NCBI GenBank assembly: GCA_037179515.1
Contig: JAXCGZ010001888.1
Coordinates: 55,001-119,000, forward strand
Origin: Halocaridina rubra
Lineage: Eukaryota > Arthropoda > Malacostraca > Decapoda > Atyidae
Length of the DNA: 64,000 nt
Reading direction: 5' to 3'
The translations under genes and the position numbers were made by a program. Positions 14,962-32,149 of this stretch are shown in pieces. The stretch's first letter is position 1. The number at the start of each line of letters is the position of its first letter. The notes under the pieces are model-generated. The model saw nothing but the letters and a program-made list of their open reading frames with translations. It was not told the origin of the DNA and did no database searches.

Positions 14962-17900
14962 ATGGTAGAGCCGCAGCAGAAAAGGGCAAAGTTGCCCCCC
15001 TCTGGGGATGACAGTGGGGGGCAGTTACTACCAAGAAGGGACTTAGAGATTATACATGCGCAATTAATACGCAAATGTTTGTGTTCCCTGCAGCTACCAG
15101 ATATCCTCCACACACTAGCTGTTTGCAATGACTGCTTTTCTTCACATCCTCTGTCCCATATGCTGAGACTAAGGGATGAAACACTCTTATACGTAAGCAT
15201 GCTGACCCTGTTCTTTGAAGTGTCATTGCGGCAACAGAGTAGAGGTGTGCTCTGTTCTCGGATTAGCGAAGTTGTAGCGGCTGGGGCGGATAATGAGGGT
15301 GCCGTCCTAGATATTTTGTTTGGTTTCATGGCCTCAGAAGATAAATACGTTAGTTACTCCTCCTCTCGTGCCCTCTCCTCTTTACTTCTCATGTTGCGTG
15401 GTCGTGCCAGTGAAGTCGTTCTTGAAAAGTTGGTGGATAGCTTAGCAATGTCAACTAATTTGATAGAGATGGGCCATTCGATAGAAGTTGTAAGGAGAGT
15501 TATTGAATGGAAAGATCTAGATGAGCATCCTCTTGAAGGAACAGAAAGTGAATCTGGTCAACCTTTAGAGTGTGTAAAGATAACTTTAACTCCTGCTGAT
15601 TCACAGGGAGCAAATGAAGTGAAGTATGTGGCAACTAAAAAACTCGATTGTAAGTGGTTTCTTTTGGTGTCAAGACTAACGCAACTGATAAACGAGTTCT
15701 CTACGGAAAGAGAACACGTCATTGTGTCCTTTTTGACTTTATGGGAATCTCTTATATCAGTAAAAGCCAACCTTTCCGTAACAGACACTAAAGAATTTTA
15801 CTCAGGACTAGAACGTCTCATGACACCTTTAACGCGTCACACTCACACCGTCGTTTGGCGGAAAGTTTTAGATTTGTATAACGAAGTGTTGTGTTATGGG
15901 AGTACGCTGGCCCTCCAAGACGTTTTAGCAGAGGAACCCTGTAACTTGGCTCATCTCCTCATTCGTGCTGTAAAAGATCGAAGATTGTTGGAATGTGTTC
16001 CTTGTGGGGGGTCAGCGGGAAATAGTTCATTACCAAATCAGAGCTCCCCCATGGACTTGGGTGCCGGACCCAGCACTGGTACAGTGAGTGGTATGGACCA
16101 GAGTGAGCGTACCATATTACACAAAGTAGTATTAGTTATACTAAAAGCAATTGCAGTAACTGTTAAGGAAACGCGTTGTGATTCTTCGTCTGAGAATTCC
16201 TCTCGATCCGGAGGCTCAGGATCGGAGGACGTCGACATGGCCATAATCGAACGAAGTCTTCGAGAGGTAATGCGCAAAGTAGATGACTTTGTCAAATCAA
16301 AATTGCCTTTCCACCCAGAGGCTCCCATGGCAGAATGGATGGTGCGCCTCTTTGCTGATCAGGATGACTGGTTGGTTGAATCCATGGTCTGTGGATTGGA
16401 CATCTTTACTGGTCTGGGCATTCGCATAAGGTAATGTGTTCTTTTTAAATTTTTATGTAGTATGAAGTCAAAGTTGAGTCCAGTTTCTTTAGATTATCAT
16501 TTAGGGGCTCTGACAATCCTCACTTCTATGGGTCGTGATTGCCATGTATGTATTTATGCCTTTTTTGTGCTATGAGAGCATTCCTATTCTGATAGTTTTT
16601 GAAATAGTTATGTTAATGGGCTGTAGAGAAGTACTTTTATTTCATTTTCATGTCCAATGCTATTTACATACAATAAATTGAATTAATATTGCAAGGACAT
16701 TTGAGTACAGTACTTCTAATTATAAGTTATCACAAAGTTTATTGAAAAGTAAGTTGAAGTAGATTGTGGAATGCTTTACATAAATTCTGTACTTTTCAGT
16801 TTCGTTTGTATCATATGTGTCCCTAATATTAATTCAAAAGACCAAAGTATTAAATATTAGAAAGTGTGATTTGTTACTTAACTTTTCATATAGAGCCAGG
16901 GAGTATATCTGATTTTGAAAAACATTTTATAGATAATGCAATTATCTATACACCCGTTTCCTTGGTAATAATAATAGACCTTATATTACATCACAGTTTG
17001 TATCAAGGCAATTTATTCTTTTTTACTACAGAAATTCTTATATTTACCAGATGAGCCTGTTATATATCAGTTTGATGTAACTTATTGAAAGAGTTAAACT
17101 GTATGTTTTGTGGCATTGTTTTCAATGCTCTTCATTTTACATGAGGTAACCCTTCCAGTTTGGAACATATTAGTTAAGAAAAATGAAACCAAAATAATTC
17201 ATTGTATTCACATTGTAATGGAAGTTGTTTGGTTACTTAATCTTGAAGGCATTGATATTCTTCTGAAGACTGAGTTCAATATGTGCAAAGGATATTGTAA
17301 TCAATCCATGAGAGAGACCTTAGTGCATAAACCACTAAACTTTAACCAGTTTTAAGCTACACAGATCGAGTTCTGGTAAGGTTTCTTTGGCTTGATAAAT
17401 AAATTGAATACTGCAAACTAAAAAGGAGTTAGGAAACTATAGTAAAGCAAAGGAACGAAGAGCCACATACTTGAGAAAAACTTAAATTTCCAATTGGCAC
17501 ACCTCTCCCAGGCACAGAGAAGGGGTAAACTCTATCAAACTTATGAGTATAGTATACACATAAGTATACTTATTATATTTGAACACCAGAGGTAGCTGCA
17601 TTTACATCTTCATTTCACATAGGAGAATTTTCATAAAGTATGCTTGTACTTGCCCATTAGCTTTGTTATCTATAAAGAAAATTAATTGTAAAATAGATCG
17701 TATATGGAGACATTTAGAAAAGGGGCGTTGGTTACAGCATTTTGTGTGTATCGAGTCTAAAAGATCTACAGTTTTGATGCACAGATGGCTGGCATGTCAC
17801 ATCCCACTACTGAGACCTGTGAATAGTATCACAGTCAAAGAAAATAAAAGTCACTTTGAGGTAAAGACGAGTTGTCTAAATCATTAATAAGGTCTGAGGA

Positions 17901-19507
17901 TTAATAGCATGATTGAAGCAAAATCTCCGCGTATGAAAAACACGGAAGTATAGTTATTGTCACTAGTTTTTTTACTGTATTTTAAGCCCCTTCCTGATGC
18001 GACCTCTTGATTGTAGGGTAATCCTTAATGAGTTGATGTGGAAATCGTGGACAAGACATGATTATAACCCTTCTCTTTAAGTGAATTGTGATATCGCTAT
18101 TTCAAGGTCAAGGAGTTTTTGTATAAATTGCATGTAATGAAGGAAGTATCTGCATGCTACTTCTCTACTACTTACCTCGAAGTATCTGCCACCAAAGACC
18201 CTGAGTTATTGGGACTTAAAACCTCTTAAGTCATTCAAACTTTAGAGAAAGAGTTTGCTGCAGGATTAATATTGGAAGCAAAGTTGAGCTTGTTTTAAAT
18301 GGACTTTTATCTGTGACTTTCGATTTCTTCTTAGCTCTGGAAATAACTGTGTAGAGAGGTAATGTTGGCCTCAATGAACTGTTGTTGATGAGAAAAGAGG
18401 ATATTTGGTGTGCGTAGCCCCAAGAGTATATAACCTTTCGCTACAAGATAGGGCTACTCTTTAGTTCAGGTTAAGAACTAAGTGAAAAGAAAATACACTT
18501 CATAGAGCAGCCTGAATGCGACTTTTAGCACACACACAGCTGAAGATTGTCTGAAAAAAAATCTCTAAAAGCCAGAGTCTGGATAAGTAGGAATAGGAGA
18601 CTTGCCAAATTAAACAATCTTCTCTGCTCACTAGAGGACACCTTATAGATAAATGTTAACTTACGTCACAGTGCATGTTAAAACCCCCCAAGAAAGCTGA
18701 ACTATCCTAAAATGCATAATGTCAGACTAAAAGAATTGTAACCATAATGCTTAATATCTAAGTGTCGAATGGGTAAAAAAAATGAGAAGTAATAATTGCA
18801 TAATGATTTACTGGAACTTGACAGCAGCTTTCCCAAGATGATGTGTGAGGACTCCTTATATCCTCCCACATCCTAGTACATTTTAATTGATATTTTCCAC
18901 ATTCTTGCTGTATGCTATAGTAGTCTGTTATTCTCTTATGGACCCAAGAAAACTTATCTTTAAATTTGATGGTATACTTTCATTTTTGTGTTACTCTTAG
19001 TCAGTAAATGAATATCAGAAGCTGTGGAGAATCAGTTTACTCATATCTTTGTTAGAATGAAGAATCTTTTTATCAATGGCATTGACATTGACTTGCAAGT
19101 GGGATACATTTTCAGGTTATATCTAAAAATGGATACAGATTATAACAACCGTTTCTCATTATTTCAGGCAGCAACCAGAACTTCATGCCTGCGTCAATCC
19201 TCATACTACATTTTTGGTGTTCCTTGAGACGATCTACTTGGAACATGACGTCCTCCTTGATCTTCTGGTCTCCAACGAGACATCTTTCCTCCTCTATTTA
19301 TTACGCTACCTCAAATTTATCCGCCGCAGTTGGCAGGAGTTTGCATCTCACTGCGGCCGTCGTTTAGAGGAGGTTATGACTGTCCTGATTCGCTTACGTT
19401 TTGCCATTGATCGACTTGTATCAAAGAATCTCTTTCCCTATAATATTAGTCCTGTTCTGAAACTACTTCAGAAATGTGAAGAATTCTATGAAGTTAGTGA
19501 TCCTTGA
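14962..19507 (+). CDS. lin: Protein Lines homolog (two coding exons)
   Basis: Exons 14962-16430 and 19168-19507 join as AG|GTAATG ... TTTCAG|G. The split codon is AG+G (Arg490), giving 602 aa. An in-frame TAA at 14956-14958 sits just before the ATG, supporting this start. The long N-terminal part is helical and resembles the Lines N-terminal region. It includes a Ser-rich acidic linker (SSENSSRSGGSGSEDVD, about 410-425) and the signature FADQDDWLVE near 465. Exon 2 carries the conserved C-terminal Lines domain: NPHTTFLVFLE near 500-510, then LLDLLVSNETSFLL (519-532) and YLLRYLKF (533-540). In Drosophila, Lines is a nucleo-cytoplasmic regulator of Wingless-dependent patterning and hindgut fate; vertebrate LINS1 is linked to cognition. 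The intron (16431-19167) holds no exon I could support. The two-exon layout is seen directly; function is by family. Confidence 0.88.
17245..17360 (+). repeat. Dispersed repeat, copy 2 (inside Lines intron)
   Basis: Matches 13410-13560 over ATGTGCAAAGGATATTGTAA through CCACTAAACTTTAACCAG. Same orientation, about 3.8 kb apart. Confidence 0.75.
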
Positions 19508-21677
<2,170 letters not shown>

Positions 21678-21839
21678 TGTTCGTTTTTTCCGCATTTACT
21701 TAAACCGTGAAATTGCAATAACACCCCTAAATAATAATGGTAAAAAAATGCGAAATTCGCGAATAATGCCCATGCAAAACAATTTAAAAAAAAAAATTTC
21801 ATTTTAGTAAAAAATCAACCGCCTCGAAGGCTCTTTTCC

Positions 21840-22740
21840 GCCATCCTCCTCCTCCTTCTACCGCTTAATGTGAATGGATATTATGAAGAAAATAAAAAAG
21901 CATCAAGAACAAACTGCAAGCATATATTCAATATAATATCGTCAGGGAAATAGTGTGCAAGGGTGCATCAGCTGATACGGAAGTAGCAAAACGTTTGTCG
22001 ATAGAGGTTTGTTCTCCCGCATCCTCCTCCTCTTCTTCCGCGTAATGTGATCGAATATTATGAAGAAAATTGAAAAAAAGCATTAAAAACAAACAGCAAA
22101 AAAAATTTCTATATAATTTCGTCAGGGAAATAGCGTGCGAGGGTGCATCATCAGATACGGAAGTGTAACAAAACGTTTGCCGATAGAGGTTCGTTATACC
22201 GCAGCCTCCTCCTCTTCTACCGCTTAATGCGATTGAAAATTTTGAAGAAAACTGAAAAAAAAGCATTAAGAACAAACAGCAAACAAACTTTCTATATGAT
22301 ATCGTCAAGGAAATAGCATGTAGAGAATATACATATTTCATTTGAGTTTCCCTGATAGAGTTTTCTTTGTAACGAATTGTTTAGTTTTCTTTTTCTCTCA
22401 ACTGACTTTGTTTACATTTATTAATAATACATACTATAATCTGGAAAATTAGATAAACCCCAAATAGAGTGAGTAAATAAATATATTATGAGTAAGATAT
22501 TGTGCCTAAATAGTGATAAGCATCAGCTGATACAGAAGCTGCAAAACATTTACCGATAGGGGTTTGTTCTCCCGCATCCCCCTCCTCTTCTACCGCTTAA
22601 TACGATCGGATAATATGAAGATAATGGGGAAAAAAGCATTAAAAACAAACAGCAAACAAACTTTTGATATAATATCGTCTGGGAAATAGCGTGCGAAGGC
22701 GCATCAGCTGATACGGAGGCTGCAAAATGTTTGCATCCTC
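21840..22740 (+). repeat. About 180-bp tandem repeat, three adjacent units plus one displaced unit
   Basis: The phrase ACCGCTTAAT (or CCGCGTAATG) recurs near 21861, 22038, 22220 and 22593. Each is followed by AAGCATTAAAAACAAACAGC-like sequence, ATCGTCAGGGAAATAG, and GATACGGAAG. The first three are spaced 177 and 182 bp; the fourth follows about 190 bp of unrelated sequence. The minus-strand frame 22341-21928 is a read-through of this array. Confidence 0.85.
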
Positions 22741-23375
<635 letters not shown>

Positions 23376-23529
23376 TAGGTCCTCTTATAACTTCATTCCG
23401 AGTTACGTCGTTTTGCCGTCAAGAGGCCAATAAATAATTAATAAATTATTAATGAATAAACTTTTCGACCTAGCTGGCTGATGTGGTAAATTCAAACTGT
23501 GCGCCAAATCAGTTTGAGAGCACAGCAGA

Positions 23530-24460
23530 GGAATACACAGCTAGCAATACTGATGTATTCATATTTATCAAGTTAATTGCTTTATTTATATGTCTGTTTA
23601 TATATTTGGTTATATTGAAGGATTATATAGAATTTAAAAAACTAACACATAGCTGTAAATATGACTTTATTCGAAATACTGTATACATGAATACAAAGCT
23701 AACTCGTATTTATCAAGTTAATGGCTTTACTTATTTTTTTTTTTATATGTTTGGTTATATTGAAGGATTATATTGAATTAATAAAGAACACATAGCTGTA
23801 AATACAATTTTATTCAACATACAAATGAATACAAAGCTAGAAAACACAGCTGTATCCGTATTTATCAAGTTAATGTCTTTATTTTTAAAAAATGTTGTTT
23901 ATATATTTGGTTATATTGAATTAAAAAAAAAAAAAGCTGTAAATGCTATTTTATTCGAAATACACACAAATACAAAGCTAGCAAACACAGTTGTATTCAT
24001 ATTTATCAAGTTAATGGCCTTATTTTATTTTTTATATATTTGGTTATATTGAAGGATTACTACCCCCCAATTTAAGAGGGAAACAGCCAAGGTATATGTA
24101 TGTATGTATGTATATTGAATTTAAAAAAACAAACACATAGCTGCAAATAGTATTCTATTTGAAATACTCATGAATACAAAGCTAGCAAGCACTGTTGTAT
24201 TCATATTTAGCAAGTTACTGGCTTTATTTATTTTTTATATATTTGGTTATATTGAATTTAAAAACAAAATATAGTTGTAAATACAATTTTATATGAAATA
24301 CACATGAATACAAAGCTAGCAAACACAGCTCTATTCATATTTATTAAGTTTATTTATGGCTTTATTTATTTATTTCTTATATATTTGGTTATATTGAAGG
24401 ATTATATTGAATTTAAAATAACAAACAAACATAAAGCCATAAATACGATTTTATTGAAAA
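23530..24460 (+). repeat. About 145-bp tandem array of six diverged units
   Basis: TTTATCAAGTTAAT (variants) recurs near 23563, 23709, 23861, 24002, 24205 and 24339, with GGTTATATTGAAGGATTA and ATACAAAGCTAGCAA in each unit. The 203-bp spacing of one unit is due to an insert near 24059-24115 containing CCCCCCAATTTAAGAGGG. Confidence 0.85.
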
Positions 24461-24486
24461 TAGTTTGTTGGGTGTAATGTAAGAAT

Positions 24487-24777
24487 ATGGTGTCACGCGG
24501 CAATGGAAGAGAAAGAAGAACCACCGCTCAGTTTTTTCCCGCCCTCCATGTTGTCCCTAATGTTTCGTCTGCTCTCTTGATGTGTTTGCTTGTTACTGAC
24601 ATTACTTTGCCTCCCAAGCATGTTAGTGTTAGTTCTGATGGCAGTGCTATTAATAAAATAAAAGCCATCACCATGGAAATTAAAACTGAAGTGGCAAACC
24701 GTTCTGAAATAATCCAGTCTCTCCCTCCCTTGCAATGCCCCTTCCAGTGTGCAAACCAATCACATGAGAAAAGGTAA
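24487..24777 (+). pseudogene. Tigger-like transposase N-terminal remnant
   Basis: The 96-aa frame lies inside the 23.4-25.0 kb TIR element. Residues about 40-70 (PPKHVSVSSDGSAINKIK then ITMEIKTEVANRSEI) match the lead-in to the DNA-binding domain of pogo/Tigger transposases as I remember it. The helix-turn-helix proper and the DDE core are missing, and the reading ends at AAAAGGTAAGC. Could be a chance open frame; moderate support comes from its position. Confidence 0.4.
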
Positions 24778-25028
24778 GCTATAATGCACTGTACTGAAGT
24801 GTAATTTTACTCTTTATACATTTTAAAGGTAAGCAATACTATTAAGATTAGTTTTAGGATTTTTTTTTTATCATAGACTAAGAACATATATTTTTTCAAG
24901 TGTTTTAAATTATTTATTTTTAACAGATTGGGGGACCTAGGTTCGAATTTAGGTGTGTTCTGGCATACGTCAAAATCTGACTTAAGTCAGCTGTCAGGAG
25001 CGGGACCCAGACGTTAAACGAGGACCCC

Positions 25029-25031
<3 letters not shown>

Positions 25032-25126
<95 letters not shown>

Positions 25127-25127
25127 G
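25032..25127. repeat. (TA)n microsatellite
   Basis: Separates the large TIR element from the short one at 25128. Confidence 0.97.
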
Positions 25128-26347
<1,220 letters not shown>

Positions 26348-28668
26348 GACTTGGCTTTCTTCTAATAGGGTGGGCAACGATTATGCCTTGGGTTTACCTT
26401 GTGTCTCACAGTTGACCTCAGTGGCAACTATTGCTCATTCTGAAGAACGGGCCTCCAGTCACGATAGCTCTACTCATAGGTGCCAGGGTAGAGTAATGGT
26501 CAGATAACTCTTTTAGGTGTAAGTAAAAAAATCTATCTTGGTGAAGTAATATTACCCCCTCTGGCTTGAAATAATCATAAACAAGATATTGGATAATTAC
26601 TTTTTCAATTGTTTTGTAAAAATTGGGACTTACAATGACATGTCCACTGTTCTATGCAACAAAAAATATTATGAGCTTTTTTAGCCTACATTACCCCCAC
26701 AATTTTTTTATTTATCCCATTTGGGGAAATTTTTTCTACTCCTCAACCCCTGGAGTAGAGGATGTAGATTATTATTATTATCATTATTGTGTTTAAAAGA
26801 TATTTTTGGTCACAATTTGTACAAAGGTCTTCTGTTACTTGCAAAATTGGAATTTCCTTTTGTTTTTATTTTTCCATCGTAGACTTATGAGTACTTTGTT
26901 GTGAGGGAAAGTTTATTCCCTCTAATATTACTCGATCATTTTTCTGCAGGACAGTTAAAGATCACTTTGGTGCTCTGTTGTAGTTGTTAATCTTTAATTC
27001 TGTTAACCTTTAATAGCCAGTTGTGTAATTTTTTTTTATTATGTATAAGATTATTTTTTACATTGTTAAATTATCAAGAATTATGTTACAGTAATAATTT
27101 GTCCTTTCATAGGTCCAGTATTTTTACTGTTCATTATTCTTTTTTTGTACAAATACTCATTTATATCTTTTTCCCCTGTTGCTTATTCCTTTCTTTTGAT
27201 ATTAATTGGTAGATGTATTAGTTGCCATTGTGGCCAAATTTAATAGAAATGAAATTAATGATTTTTAAATTTTACTTGAGGACCCCTTTACAGTTGATTA
27301 AATATGCGCATAGTACACATCTTATTGAGTTAATTATACTTCTAGTATATATATTGATGTCTTCCCCCCCAGCCAAGGAGTGCCATTTTTTGTAGTGTTA
27401 TGCTTTCCAGAAATATATATGGTAATATCATACAAATCTTCAATAATGCAGCTAATAGTTTACATTACTTTAGTTTACCTCTATGCATCACATCTGCAGT
27501 AAGTTTTTAAAGACTACATTACTGCTCTCCTTCATAGAAAAGCACTTGTTAATCATTTTCCTCAATGTGTTGCTCTATTGGATCATTTAGAAAATTTTAC
27601 TGATGTCAGTATTAAGTAATGTAATTAAATTAGATGTGTGGAGGAAGGGTCCTTAGCTCTCTTTTGTTTTCCCTATTAAGTTTTTCTCGTTTATCATTTG
27701 GCAAGTGATATCTTATGCCTTTTTGCCTTTTCATCCTTCCTTTCTAAGTCTAAAACTTTGTAAGCACTTGAGTGTATTTTCTTGATATTTTACAAGCTGA
27801 CGTATACATCAATGTAGGTTACTACTGATATTGAGGGAACTCTCTCAGTAATATATTATCAATGTAAATGTTTATAAATAATAAAAATTTATAAATCATT
27901 TATACATTGCTTTACAAGTGTTCTTGCACGGTATAATTTCTAACATGTGAAAATAAAATTGTCATGGGTGCAAGATCAGTACATTTTTCATGTGCTATGG
28001 AAACCATCCTCTTCAGGAATAATCTTTTAATTTGACATCATATCCTGTAGAAGGTAGCAGGGTGGCCAAAACAACATAAAAAGAGGGATATGCAGCAGGG
28101 TTTTTTTTATAACCTGCTAATCCACATCCCTTCCATTAGGCATTTGGTAGGGTGTTAGTTAATCATTGAGGTCAGATACAAAGCTCCACACATTGCTGAA
28201 GCATATTTTTGTTTTGCATTGTTTAGCACTTTTGTACATTTCATTGCCCCTTTCGTTAAACTGGGTTGATGTTTATCAAATCTCAGAGTGAATAATTGCT
28301 TAAAAGTGTTTAATGTTCTTGTAATGTACGAGTTCAACAAAATTATATTACACACACACACACACTTATAATTATCATCTAAATACTTAGAATAGAGAAT
28401 TTAATATATTTCTTATATTCTCATGCAGCAATAACCGTATTTTTGTTGATCCGTATCCTATGGCTTGCTGCATAGTACTGTCTAATTTAATACAATTACA
28501 CATCTTTTCTATACTAATGATTTTGCTATCATTATTCCATATAAGTGCATGTAATAGGTGCATTTTATGAAATTTCTGTAACTTGTGTCTGCTTCCACAC
28601 TTTCCTTGGATTTCACTACCTGACTGATATGTTTTAATTTTAGCGAGAGTACTTTCAGATTATATTGG
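26348..28668. other. Long stretch without a supported gene
   Basis: AT-rich sequence with short frames only; a (CA)n of about 20 bp lies at 28345-28366. No exon or repeat family recognised. Confidence 0.4.
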
Positions 28669-28830
28669 GAGCCGCAGTGGCATAGTGGTCAGAGCATGTG
28701 ACTCGGGAACGACGGACCTGCATTCGAGCCCACTGCCTGGCTTAAGGAAGGCATGCAGCCTTAATTCCTTGGCTCGTACCTGTCTGTGTCCATCCCCATA
28801 TTGGGGATTAATAGTGACACATGAGCTGGT
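28669..28830 (+). mobile_element. tRNA-derived SINE (family 2)
   Basis: Begins GGGAGCCGCAGTGGCATAGT (A-box region TGGCATAGTGGTCAGAGC), then the B-box-like GCATTCGAGCCCACTG, GGAAGGCATGCAGCC and a tail CATCCCCATATTGGGGATTA. Related to 12935-13076 (-) and 52455-52649 (+). Confidence 0.75.
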
Positions 28831-31800
28831 AAACCAACTTTCAGCTATGTTTTAAGAGGAAATTTAATATTTTTTTTTCCCCAGCTTCATTTCCATCATC
28901 AAACTGCATAAATTCTCTTCAGCATAGATATGCCTAGAACAACACCATATTAAATGCTCTGACTTCAAACTTTGTAGTTTTTCACATTTCACTTGAGATT
29001 TTTTTTGTGGGACTTTTAAGTTACATTTGTGTAGAAATAAACATTATCTGAATTTTATAAAAATATCGCAGATCTCTTGTAGTAGCTATTATTTTTCTTT
29101 TTAATTGAGAATTATGATAGAGTAGCTGAACTTTATTATTAAGAGTGATATTAAGCATTTATAAAGCATCTCTGAGAATAGTGATAAATACTTCCTTAAC
29201 AAATATGATGTAAAATTTTAAACTTAAGACTTAAATATATTAATTTCCTCTGCTTTACTCACAAAGCACTTATGTGTTAATGCACCCGTCTTATAAGTGC
29301 TACTTGAAGTATCAGATTTGAAAACTACTGTACTCGAATTTTTGAAATAAAGATGTACAGTATTATGTTATGAAAAGGAGTTTTAAAATGAGTTGCAAAG
29401 TAAAAGCTTCGCAAAGATGTGTAAACAAAAATATCTACTGCTTTGTCAGACAATAAATCGGTTTCATTTGTAATGCTACTTCTTCAATGTTTACAAAGTG
29501 ATGACTTTTTCTGTTTTACTCTATTTTTTATGTCTTTTTTTATCATATACAGAAGGACTATTTTTATATTTATTTCTGGAACTTATTTATTTTAGGAAGA
29601 ATTCAGGCTTCAGCAACATAGTTTTCTAAGATTATATGTCTGCAAAACCTGTAGAACTAATCACATGTGTATGAAAGAAGGCATGTTCTCAGAACACAAT
29701 TGTCTAGTCTGTAGATATGTGCCATCAACCATAATATAATGCTAGATGCTTTTTGTTTTTTATTCCTTGTCCACGAGTGAGACCTCTTAATTTTTACCAT
29801 TTGATACACCTGAACTTGTAAGTACCATCTACATAGTTAAATTGACACATAGCTCTGCTTATATCATGTTCGAAACTGTTATGTTTACTTGTAGATCACC
29901 ATTTTTGAACCTGGGAAGTTTTCAGATCCATGAAAATGTAATTGAGCACATAGTAGCGATGTGGAGAGGGGGAGTTTAGGGTGCAGTAAGCTATTCATTA
30001 ATCAGTGTTTAAAGTATACTATACTGCCATGACAGTGCTTTTTGGATACTCTTGTATGTAATGTTATTGAGTTTTTGGTGTTCATTATACTGTAGCAGTC
30101 AGGAGTTTCTTGCAAATAGAATTTTTTTTTTCTCAAGTAAGGTCTTATGCCTCATAGTAAAATATGCACCCAGCATTGTAAAAGTTGCCTTAATATCAAG
30201 TTTTCATAATTAGCTTATTTGTACAGCTATTGTGTGGCTGTCACGTAAGCCTGAGATGCCATGTATTATGGAAAATTATTTACAGAATATGGTTAATTAC
30301 TGGTATATCTCCATTTATATATTGATATGAAGCATTTTAAATTCTTATATGATTTCTGGACATTATCTTGTGTAACTGCTAAAGTGTGTACATAAACTTG
30401 TAATCCCAGTGATGCAGTTATCTAGAAATATATTACATTTTATTCTCTCTTATATTTTTTCATGGATGTTTCAGATATTCTGTGGTATTTTTCAATAAAA
30501 TGTAGATTTTAATCAGTGTATCAGCTAAAGCTTATCAATTAACTCCTATATGAAGTTTCTGAATAAACTTTGTAATGCTTTTTTACTTCCTTTTTTATAT
30601 ATAAAACCACTGACAGTGGTGCTGTATAGCTAGGGAATTTGTTGACCTTTGTTATTCAGTAATGTGCAGATCAGAAGGAAAATACTTTGCTGATAATGTA
30701 AAAGGTTTTAGAGCCAAGGCTAGTATTACATAGGTTCTATAGTTATCTTGTAATATTACCAGCACTTTTGAATCATTTATCCGTCTTCCCATTTTGTATT
30801 CGTTCTGAGTGTCTCCTTTGAGCTGACTGCAGTAGTTTTGCACAGGACTTGGATTGCTAAAAACTATATAGATAAAGTTTTCATATATGTAAAATATATA
30901 TTCCATTTTCAAGCTGTAAAAGTAAATGTGCTTGAAAAATATAAAACTCCTACTCAGCTCGAGTGAAATGAAGCTAAGTACAAAGGTCTTCTAAGGTTTT
31001 AGGATAAGAAATAAAAAAAAAAAATTGCTAAGTAATGCATGAATAAATATCATAATTAAGACCATTGTAACTACCACCACTTTGATAATCACAACACTAG
31101 TTAAGGGTGTATCCCTTGCAGCTTATGTACACTATAATTATGTGCTTATCATTGAAACCGTTAACAATGTCATTGTGATCATTTTTAGCAAAAATAATTG
31201 CAATGGCAATTTTTAAATCTCAAAGTCATCTTCACATTGTAATTATTCTTTGATGCAGCTGTGAAGCATATCATATCTGGTAAATTCTCGGCAGGGTTTT
31301 TATTCATAGATGTATCATTAGTTTGGCTCACAGTAGGCCTTAGTCATATTTACATATATAATTTGTCGACATTTGAAATTTTACTTTCTTTACCCTCCAT
31401 CGTAGACTTTGATGTATGGGATAATGCATTAATATTTCCGAGGTTGAAAGATTTGCTTCTCTTTTTATGAGGATTTTGTACAATTCTGCTAAGGGTCAAC
31501 ATTTATATAGGTCAAATCCCAGTTTTTCCCTTCAGTGAAATCAGGAGAACTCTTAGTCTACCCCATAAATTATATTAGGACTTGAAAGTCTATATCATGG
31601 CTTGTAAGGTGAAGTGCTGGTGTGATGAAGTTGAAAATAGTTTTGCCTAATCTTTCAGATGACATTGCTAGCCAACAAATAAAGTTAACTGAATTATTAA
31701 TGAAAATTACAAATGAAGATAGTTATGTGGCTTATGTAATCCTGGCTAAAATCAAAATGGTTTTGTACAAGGTGACTACCTCTGATTGGTATTTGTTGCA

Positions 31801-32149
31801 CCAACAATAATTAATGAATAACATGCATATGCTTTGTAATATTTATGTTGTATAGTAATTTTTATAGAATGGAATTTAATAATAAAATGAATAAGAAAAA
31901 GCCACTTTGAGTCAATACTGATATATCATCTCCCCTTGTATTCTGCATCATTAATGGCAAGTAATAAGGATAAAGGCAGTACGTACTTAACAGTTCCTTC
32001 CCAAATTTATATTCTTCCCACAGAACAATTGACAATGGAAATGAGAATAGGCAGAATATGCTGAAACCCAATACCTCAATATTTTGCCATAGTTGCAGCC
32101 AGTGCTGTCTTGACTATGGGCACTGGGCGCTTGCCTGGATCTTCATTAT
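28831..32149. other. Long stretch without a supported gene
   Basis: AT-rich sequence. The frames at 30652-30912 (-), 31261-31470 (+) and 31622-31810 (+) lack recognisable domains and convincing splice signals. Confidence 0.4.

Noticed and set aside
19185..19367. ORF overlapping Lines exon 2 in another frame
   Set aside because: Shadow of the real coding frame, which carries the conserved Lines C-terminal residues.
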